Assembly: GCF_013426205.1 (NCBI RefSeq)
Contig: NC_089428.1
Location: 2,170,001-2,234,000 of the forward strand
Length of the DNA: 64,000 bases
DNA from: Metarhizium brunneum
Taxonomy: Eukaryota > Ascomycota > Sordariomycetes > Hypocreales > Clavicipitaceae
Direction of reading: 5' to 3'
Shown here one piece after another: positions 56,602 to 64,000 of this stretch. Position numbers and translations under genes: made by a program. How positions within the stretch are numbered: the first letter of the stretch is position 1; each line of letters begins with the position of its first letter. The notes under the pieces were generated by a model. That model was not told the origin of the DNA. It did no database searches and saw nothing but the letters and a program-made list of their open reading frames with translations.

Positions 56602-57710
56602 ATGCATTCTATCACGGCAACTGCCGCTGTGGCCATCGCCCTGGCGTATTTCGCCAACGCAGCTCCTATTAGTCCAGTTCCAGGGTTGACGGAGCTCTCC
56701 GCCTGGGAAACTATTTTTTCTGACCCAAACGTTAACCCGGAAGACTATGGACTTTCTCAGGCTGAGCAGCGCGAGAGATATAGGGAGGATTGCCACAAAG
56801 TTTGCGGTACAGTACTGACCTCTCCTTGTGCTGCAATAGCAGCCTCTAATACGATGTAATGTAATAGGAAAGGTTATTCAGCTTATCGCCAAGGACGGCT
56901 GCGACTCTGATTGGAAAGGATACGAGAAAAGTTGCGAAACTTGCTTTTATAATCGCTTCATTGATGGCTCGGAATTCAGGGAGAAGTGGGGAAATGGCTT
57001 GAAGAAAGCTCTTGGCATATGCGGTATCACAGTCCCTGAAGAAATCCCCAAAGAAATGGACGCCGACGGATGCCTTGTTGAAAAGCCAAGTCCTGCAAAG
57101 CCAGATGCTGAGAAGACAGCCACCGAGACGCCAAGTGCTGAAAATCCAGATTCTGAAAAGCCAGATACTGTGAAGCCAGATACTGTGAAGCCGGATACTG
57201 TCAAGCCGGATACTGTCAAGCCGGATACTGTGAAGCCAGATACTGTGAAGCCGGATACTGTCAAGCCGGATACTGTCAAGCCGGATACTGTCAAGCCGGA
57301 TACTGTCAAGCCGGATACTGTCAAGCCGGATACTGTCAAGCCGGATACTGTCAAGCCGGATACTGAAAAGCCGCCTGCTGGACAGTCAAACACTGAATCC
57401 AAAGAGGGTGGAGTGGGACAGAGCACGAACCCTCAAGAAGAAACCAGCGAGTATATCAGCGAGTATAATTGTCACGCTGCCTGCGGTACGATCTCTACTG
57501 AAAATTACCTCGACATACCCCGGGACAAGTACTAATTCGGTCACAGGAGGCATCATTACAAAGGGCCGAGAGGGAAAATGCAAAGAGCTCAAGGAGCAGT
57601 TTGTTCCCGTATGCGAGAAATGTGCTATACGAACGGGCATCTGGGGAATTTACAAATGCGGCGCGCGGGCAGGCGCAAGGAAATGCGGCGTCCAAGTCAA
57701 CCCTCAGTAG
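56602..57710 (+). CDS. Secreted protein with two related cysteine domains joined by a KPDTV repeat linker
   Basis: Exons are 56602-56806, 56868-57485 and 57547-57710; both introns are exactly 61 nt, phase 1, with GTAC donors. 328 residues. A signal peptide (SITATAAVAIALAYFANA) precedes domain 1, CHKVCG^KVIQLIAKDGC ... SCETC ... GICG. Then comes an acidic/Pro/Thr linker with 13 KPDTV units and one KPDTE. Domain 2 is CHAACG^GIITKGREGKC ... VCEKC ... KCGVQV. The caret marks the intron, which interrupts each domain at the same place after CG. Each domain has about six cysteines in the same order. No named family is recognised. A two-headed, repeat-linked secreted protein could bind a ligand or surface bivalently; an effector or cell-wall role is only a hypothesis. 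Confidence 0.82.
57158..57367 (+). repeat. 15-bp minisatellite, 14 units (KPDTV linker)
   Basis: Unit aagccggatactgtc and variants (cca/ccg, gtg/gtc), in frame throughout; the last unit encodes KPDTE. Less regular degenerate units lie just upstream (57080-57157), suggesting the array has expanded from an older linker. Confidence 0.95.
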
Positions 57711-59021
57711 ACAAGTAGAGATTTTATTGTATTACAGGACAATACACTTGCCACATTCATAAGACACATCATCTTATGAGTTGGGCATGTGCTATCAAAT
57801 TGAATACAATTACAATATTATACACCAGACACTATAGTGGATGATGGAGGGGTCATAGCTAGAGGGTGCATATTGATCATGTTTGACGCCGCCGTGCAAG
57901 AAAAACTACATGACTACCCACTACCTAGGGATATATGCCGCATATTAGTAATGAATACATATCAATTGATACTTTTAATATTAGTATCGATCTTGGCTAT
58001 AATCGGCTAGCCATGTATCGGCCCCGCTACTACCTGGATATCGAGCGGTCTGGTGCAGCAGTGGCCGCATACGGCATCAATCATGTCGGACCGACAGCCC
58101 ATCTGCGACGACCTGCATGGCGGCATCTCCTCGGCCAGGTCGGGATGTGACCCCATCCCTCTCCCGCGGGCGAGTCGCTCACATTATTCTGACCAGACGT
58201 GTTATCCGAAGTGAGCCATGGCCGGACGAGGGCCTGACTAACCAACCAGTTTACAACCCTGGTATAACTTTATTCGGCGTGGCGCGACGTGAAAACAAGT
58301 TTCTATCAGGTTGACCCCATGACGCCAGTCCAGAACCTCTGGCATCAAGCAGTCGGGCCGGTTCGACAAAACAAGACGGCCCCAGAACCGCCACCCGCAG
58401 GTGAGAGTAACGACCCGGCCCCTGGACCAAGGGACCAAGGAACCAATCATCTGCCGGCGGCAGAACCGGCGTGTGGAGAAGGAAGCAAAGGGCGGCAGCA
58501 CTGAGGGCAAGAAAAGCCGGGCGAGCAAAACGCCTTTCCCGGCGGAGACGAGTCTGTCTGTCATCAATCCTCATTCCTCATTCCTCAACCGCAGCCGCAT
58601 CCGTGGCAAAGAATCGTCGGCAACAGAACCCAGCAGAAGCCTCGATTCCCCCAAGCGGCGAGGCAAACGGGGAAGTAAACCCCAGCGTCGCGGCGGAAAG
58701 TGTCGCCCTCGGCCGCATGTCGCTCAAATAAGCTTCCATGGCGCCACCGCGGAGGATCCAAACGGCAGTCAGCCCAGTGCCTTTCCCCGTGTTTATTGAC
58801 TACAAAAGTCCATCCGTCTTGTTCCCCGCAGCGCCACAAGCCGGGGGCCTAGTTGCGGAGTCTCCGCGTCGAGAAACACGCGCAGGCAAACACCAAAAGC
58901 AACCCAAAGCGGGTTTATAATGATCGCTGCCGCACAACAGAGCGGGGGTGGGAAATACGCCGCAACGAGGGGACGAGGAGAGCGCGCCATGGCCCCCTTT
59001 ACTTGATGCCCGCTGCTGAAT
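57711..59021. other. Intergenic region and distal promoter of the alpha-glucosidase gene
   Basis: AT-rich on the left; GC rises strongly from about 58.3 kb. Long overlapping open frames on both strands in the GC-rich part have no domains and probably reflect composition. Confidence 0.4.
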
Positions 59022-59028
59022 TTATAAG
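59022..59028 (+). promoter_or_regulatory. TATA box of the GH31 gene
   Basis: TTATAAG-type box 58-64 bp before the ATG, in otherwise GC-rich DNA; a normal distance for a strong fungal promoter. Confidence 0.5.
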
Positions 59029-59085
59029 ACGGCCGGGCTCCCATCTCGTGCTGAACGAGGCACACGTTCCATCGCCACTTGCATC

Positions 59086-62017
59086 ATGAAACTCTGGACG
59101 AGCGTGCTCTTTTCCGGCCTCGCCTCTGCGGGCGCCCTGGTCAACCGCGATGGGGACAAGGCCCTGGCCAAGTGTCCCGGCTACAAGGCGTCCAACGTCA
59201 AGACGTCTGGATCCGGGCTGACGGCCCATCTCACGCTTGCGGGCAAGGCTTGCGACGCGTACGGCGACGACTTGAAGCAGCTCGTTTTACAAGTCACCTA
59301 CGAGACCGGTAAGCTCGCCTTGAAGATGAGAAAGAAAGAAAGAAAGAAAAAAGGCAAACCCCCAGCTAACGACCCGCAGACGACCGCCTCCACGTCAAGA
59401 TCCAGGACAAGGACAACCAAGTATACCAGGTGCCCGAGTCCGTCTTCCCGCGGCCCGGCGGCTCGTCGTCGGCATCGGCAAACCGGCTCCGGTTCGACTA
59501 CACGGCGTCGCCCTTTTCCTTCCAGGTCAGCCGCCGCGACACGCGCGAGGTGCTCTTCGACACGTCGGCGGCGCCGCTGGTCTTCGAGTCGCAGTACGTC
59601 CGGCTGCGCACCAAGCTGCCGCGGGACCCGTACCTCTACGGGCTCGGCGAGCACTCGGACGCCTTCCGCCTCAACACGACGAGCTACATCCGCACGCTCT
59701 GGAACCAGGACAGCTACGGCATCCCCGCCGGCGCCAATCTGTACGGCGCGCACCCCATCTACCTCGAGCACCGGGACGCCGGCTCGCACGGCGTCTTCCT
59801 CCTCAACTCCAACGGCATGGACGTGGTCATTGACAAGGCCCGCGACGGCAGCCAGTACCTCGAGTACAACGCGCTCGGCGGCGTGCTCGACTTTTGGTTC
59901 TTTGCCGGCAAGACGCCCACCGCCGTCGTCCAGCAGTACACCGAGATTGCGGGCCGCCCGGCCATGCCGCCGTACTGGGGGCTGGGCTTCCATCAGTGCC
60001 GGTAGGTGCCAAGCAAGACGCATTTGATGCCGCAAATTCCAGAACCGCGTGGCAAAGCAGAGCTAACTACATGTAACCCACCCCCAGATACGGCTACCAG
60101 GACGTGTTTGACGTGGCCGAGGTCGTCTACAACTACAGCAGGGCCAACATCCCGCTCGAGACCATGTGGACGGACATTGACTACATGGACCGGCGGCGCG
60201 TCTTCTCGCTCGACCCGGAGCGCTTCCCGCTGCACAAGATGCGCGCGCTCGTGTCGCACCTGCACGCGCGCGACCAGCACTACGTCGTCATGGTCGACCC
60301 GGCCGTGGCCTACCAGGACTACGCGCCGCTGACGGCGGGCCTCGAGCAGGACGTCTTCCTCAAGCGCGCCAACGGCTCCGCGTGGCTGGGCGTCGTGTGG
60401 CCCGGCGTGTCCGTCTTCCCGGACTGGTTCGCGCGCAACGCCGGCGCCTACTGGGACGCCATGTTTGCCCGCTTCTTCCACCGCGACACGGGCGTCGACA
60501 TTGACGCCCTCTGGATCGACATGAACGAGCCCAGCAACTTCCCCTGCAACTTCCCCTGCGACGACCCCTACGCCGCCGCCGAGGGCTACCCGCCGCCCGC
60601 GCCGCCCGTCCGCGCGCCGCCTCGCCCGCTGCCCGGCTGGCCGTGCGAGCTGCAGCCCGCCAACGCCACCGACTGCTACCGCTCCGCCGCCGCTCCTCCG
60701 CCGTCCCCTGAGCCACCGGCGATTGCACCGGCTCCCCGCGCAGCAGCAGCAGCAGCCGCTGGCGACCAAAAGGGCCTCCCGGGCCGCGACCTGCTCTACC
60801 CCCGGTACGCCATCCACAACAAGGCCGCGTACAAGGACGCCTGGAACGGCGCGCAGGGCGGGCTCTCCAACCACACGGTCAACACGGACGTGCGGCACCA
60901 AAACGGGCTGGCCATGTACGACACGCACAACCTCTACGGGTCCATGATGTCGACGGCGTCGCACGCGGCCATGCTCGCGCGGCGGCCCGGGCTGCGGCCG
61001 CTCGTCATCACGCGGTCCACCTTCCCGGGAGCCGGCGCCCGCGTCGGCCACTGGCTCGGCGACAACCTCTCCACGTGGGCCATGTACCGGGCCTCGGTGC
61101 GCACCATGCTGGCCTTCACCTCGCTGTACGGCTTCAACGCCGTGGGCTCCGACGTGTGCGGCTTCGGCGGCAACACGACCGAGGAGCTGTGCGCGCGGTG
61201 GGCCGCCCTCGGCGCCTTCTCCACCTTCTACCGCAACCACAACGCGCTCGGGCAGGCGCCGCAGGAGTTCTACCGCTGGCCGTCGGTCGCCGCCAGCGCC
61301 CGCCGCGCCCTCGCCATCCGCTACCGCCTCCTCGACTACCTGTACACGGCGATGCGGCGCGCCTCGGCCACCGGCGAGCCCGCCCTGCTGCCCATGCTGC
61401 ACGCCTACCCGCGCGACCGCGCCGCCCGCGCCCTCGAGGACCAGTACCTCTACGGGCCGGCGCTGCTGGTCGCCCCCGTCCTCGAGCCCGGCGCCACTTC
61501 CGTGCAAGTCTACCTGCCCGCCGGCGCCCTCTTCTACGACTGGTACTCGCACCGCGCGGTCCGGGGCGCCGGCCGCGCCCTCGCCGTCACGGCCGTCGAC
61601 ACCGCCTCCATCCCGCTCTTCCTGCGCGGCGGCGCCGTCGTCCCCGCCCGCCTCGGCGCCGCCCTCACCACCACCGACCTGCGCCGCCGGCCCTTTGAGC
61701 TGCTCGTCGCCCTTGACGCCGCCGGCCGCGCCCGCGGCGAGCTGTACCTCGACGACGGCGTCTCCCTCGACCAGCGCGCCCGCCACTCCCTCGTCACCTT
61801 TGCCTTTGACGCCGCGTCCGCCCGCCTCGAGGTCGGCGGCGTCTTCGACTACCCCGGCCCTCCTGCGCGCGTGAGCAAAGTCACCCTCCTGGGGTCCGAG
61901 GGCCGCGACCCCGCGCCCGCCCAGACGCACGCCCTCGGGGGGTCTCGCGTCTACAGCCGCTCGTTCGACGTCGACTGGACGCTGGACAGGGCTGCCACGT
62001 ACACCGTTGGCAAGTGA
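59086..62017 (+). CDS. Secreted alpha-glucosidase, glycoside hydrolase family 31
   Basis: Exons are 59086-59308, 59380-60001 and 60088-62017 (introns 71 and 86 nt), 924 residues. A signal peptide ([16 protein letters not shown]) precedes [18 protein letters not shown], the usual GH31 N-terminal domain start. The (beta/alpha)8 catalytic domain contains [13 protein letters not shown], the nucleophile block [33 protein letters not shown] with the acid/base Asp, and [13 protein letters not shown]-terminal beta domains follow. An insertion of about 60 residues rich in Pro and Ala (60590-60780) sits in the catalytic domain after [10 protein letters not shown]. Such enzymes release glucose from maltose and starch oligosaccharides outside the cell. 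The coding region is extremely GC-rich, with C or G at most third positions, unlike its neighbours. All catalytic residues are intact. Confidence 0.95.
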
Positions 62018-62783
62018 ATCCAATGTTAGTTTCCGAGTAAACCTAGCTCAAGACTAGAGAGATGAGTCGGTTCAAGTAAAATACAAATATTACTTAATTT
62101 TCAATTGTTTCGCTCTGTAGTCAAATGAAATTACACGCATGATACAAGTATCGTGCAAGCGTAAAATCTAAAACAGTATTGGGCTGTACCGGGCCAAAGA
62201 CAGTAAATACAAATATAGTACTTGACGTGAATGTTTACATCCGTCTGCGTCGTGGGGCAAGGATGCAATTCCATCCGCGCCATTGCCATTTTGCGTCTTT
62301 TCGTAGCTCAGAATCGACATGCACAATGCACACCGCTTTCGACGCTCACTTCAGAGTCTAGACATGGATTCGCTACTTCCAACTGCCACTCCTATTGTAC
62401 ATCACGATTCCCTTTTCCTGCATCGCAACACCAGCCATACCGTCCACGACTCTTGCATATTCCTGCCTGGCCTTCTTGCTCAAAATAAAAAATGCGCTAC
62501 AAGTCGTCGTAAAAATGCAAAACAACAAAATAAACGCCTCCCCACCCCCGTCGACTTTTTGCTTGACGCCCACGATCAAAACAAGGCTCCAACGCAGCAA
62601 ATCACCAGCCCAAACAGCAACAAGTGAATATTTTGTTTTCCCCAACCCCCATACATGTCATGTTGTATAAAAGTAATAAATGAGTCGTGGCTTCGTAACA
62701 TCGTTATCCCGTTTTCGACATGGATTTTTTTTTTCTTTGTCGTCGGCGCTTTCGAATATCCGTCACACCAAGCCGAGCATACC
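62018..62783. other. Intergenic region between convergent genes
   Basis: Shared 3' flank of the alpha-glucosidase and zinc-finger genes; no gene or RNA seen. Composition falls sharply from the GC-rich GH31 gene. Confidence 0.4.
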
Positions 62784-63992
62784 CTACGCCACGGCAGCCT
62801 GGCTGGTATCGACCTCGCCACCACCCGGCTTCGAATCCGCCATCAATGTGTCCTCCAGCTGCGATGAATCCGTGGTAAACGACATCATCACCGAGTCCTT
62901 ACGATCTGCCACTGGCCCCGAACTGCTTTGCGATGACCCGACCAGTCCGTTGGTGGTGCATAATTGGTACTCCCCATCGCCCTTGCCCTTGGGTTCGATA
63001 ATGCCTTCGTCCAAGGCCCACTGCGCCAGTAGCCCATCCGCTCCAAGAACCGGTCCTTCTCCCTTTTCCATGTGGCGTCCTACGTGCTCTGTCCATTCAT
63101 CCCATGCATTCGCTCCGTCAAACTCCTTTCGGCAGTCTGGTTTTGGACATGCTGCTCGTTGCGGAGGTTGGCGCCGTGTGACTAAGCATGATTGTTGCAT
63201 CTCCTTGACCTGTGCATCCCAGTCTGACTGTAACTGCCCGTCTCCTTGTGATATCGCTCGCTTGATCTGGAAGGGGGCGTGCATTCGCCGCAAATGTTGC
63301 GTAAACAAGTCTTTTCTGTTGAACTCGTTGCCCTTGCCTTCTGCCGCCGTCTGCGGGCAAGCAGAACAGCGATAATACTGTAAGCAGAGATGCTGGGAGG
63401 CAATGTGCCGCTTCCACTCGTTCTTGGACCCAAAGGTACTGGTACAACCGGCAAAGGAAAATGCGCAAGGAAACGGTCTCGTGTGTGCAGCGGCAACATG
63501 CTTGCGAAGAGACGACGAGTCTTTAAATGGGGCATGACTACAGTGATTGCATCGATACTCTTGCTTAAAGACGGATCGCCGAGGACCCTTGGATTTTGAA
63601 TTAGGTGTCATCTTAATATCCATCAACATTGCCGAATCATCAACCGCGACGTCGCTTGTGCCTTGAGGCAATCGAGGCGCCTCGTTGGACAACCCGCTAG
63701 GCAAGTTGGTTCGGGCTCTTTCCGCCACTGGGAGCGCCTCGTCGCTTCGATGGCGGACATGACTCAGCGCCTTGAGTTGCTCTGCTGCTTCCTGCATTTC
63801 CGCGGAGTCTTCCACATCGTCCTTGGGCTTTTGAGTCCCGAGACCAAAAGCTGCCTGCGAGGAGCTGCTCTGCGGCAGCGATTCGGGGTGATCCCGAGTG
63901 GCAGAGGAGAGGTAAAGGTGGTCGTGGCGTTCAGCGTCCCGGTGTGCTACCCTCGCAGGTGTGCCAGCCGCCAGTTCTCTCGCCTCCAACAA
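62784..63992 (-). CDS. C2H2 zinc-finger protein, 5' end beyond the window
   Basis: Open to the right edge without a convincing ATG, so it is 5'-partial; at least 402 residues are visible. A Ser-rich, charged N-terminal part leads to zinc fingers: YRCNHCSHAPFKDSSSLRKH (C2H2), CAFSFAGCTSTFGSKNEWKR followed by H..QH, YRCSACP followed by DLFTQHLRRMH, and a final CPKPDCRKEFDGANAWDEW followed by EHVGRH. The fingers are unevenly spaced, a pattern found in fungal C2H2 regulators. The C-terminal tail is acidic and Ser-rich (MMSFTTDSSQLEDTL), possibly an activation region. A nuclear transcription factor is the likely role; target genes are unknown. It is convergent with the GH31 gene, which gives no evidence of a link. 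Confidence 0.82.
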   Translation of the reverse strand: MLEARELAAGTPARVAHRDAERHDHLYLSSATRDHPESLPQSSSSQAAFGLGTQKPKDDVEDSAEMQEAAEQLKALSHVRHRSDEALPVAERARTNLPSGLSNEAPRLPQGTSDVAVDDSAMLMDIKMTPNSKSKGPRRSVFKQEYRCNHCSHAPFKDSSSLRKHVAAAHTRPFPCAFSFAGCTSTFGSKNEWKRHIASQHLCLQYYRCSACPQTAAEGKGNEFNRKDLFTQHLRRMHAPFQIKRAISQGDGQLQSDWDAQVKEMQQSCLVTRRQPPQRAACPKPDCRKEFDGANAWDEWTEHVGRHMEKGEGPVLGADGLLAQWALDEGIIEPKGKGDGEYQLCTTNGLVGSSQSSSGPVADRKDSVMMSFTTDSSQLEDTLMADSKPGGGEVDTSQAAVA

Positions 63993-64000
63993 TATTCTGC

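Noticed and set aside
56947..57426. Long minus-strand frame encoding a repetitive SGLTV protein
   Set aside because: It is the antisense shadow of the in-frame KPDTV minisatellite; the plus-strand gene has splice sites, a signal peptide and cysteine domains.
59993..62023. Very long minus-strand open frame opposite the GH31 gene
   Set aside because: Extreme GC content suppresses stop codons; the plus-strand protein has all GH31 motifs, while the minus frame has no domain.

Overview
The window is nuclear DNA of a filamentous ascomycete. Coding genes are split by short introns (46-107 nt, with GT/GC...AG ends), both strands are used without operons, and the families are typically fungal: HET domains, PKS/NRPS, secreted cysteine-rich proteins, P450 and fungal acyltransferases. 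The mixture of secondary-metabolism remnants, a TRI14-like protein, a trypsin-like protease and small secreted proteins suggests Sordariomycetes, probably Hypocreales. That placement is an inference; there is no marker gene in the window to prove it.

Layout. 1-7.4 kb is a conserved core block: MCM4 (minus), a UBR7/Mlo2-type UBR-box protein (plus) and a Q/P-rich coiled-coil protein (minus). 7.4-13.2 kb is gene-poor and holds a decayed aspartic peptidase and one copy of a dispersed repeat. 13.2-27.4 kb looks like the ruin of a secondary-metabolite locus: an intact secreted TRI14-like beta-propeller protein, an intact P450, an intact BAHD-type acyltransferase, then an NRPS fragment (minus) and a reducing PKS fragment (plus) that meet head to head at about 25.11 kb. 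Both megasynthase fragments are disabled by frameshifts, nonsense codons and internal deletions. 28.2-37.7 kb carries an APH-fold protein, two dead HET genes, a decayed minus-strand gene and an intact nucleoside-hydrolase-like gene.

37.7-43.1 kb is an AT-rich, repeat-bearing block. Inside it lie a small secreted protein with an internal duplication and a trypsin-like protease with one in-frame stop. 44.3-53.7 kb is enzymatic: a secreted peptidylarginine deiminase, a beta-lactamase-like serine hydrolase and a nitrilase, followed by a carboxypeptidase fragment. 56.6-57.7 kb encodes a secreted two-domain cysteine-rich protein with a minisatellite linker. 59-62 kb is a very GC-rich secreted GH31 alpha-glucosidase, and the window ends inside a C2H2 zinc-finger gene.

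Taken together the window reads as a mosaic: housekeeping genes at the left edge, then a subtelomere-like accessory tract rich in secreted hydrolases, effector-like genes and RIP-like relics. Many stop codons in the relics replace expected Trp or Gln codons (TGG to TAG/TGA, CAG to TAG), the direction expected from C-to-T mutation such as RIP. Exon boundaries were set by hand from splice signals, reading-frame phase and family conservation.
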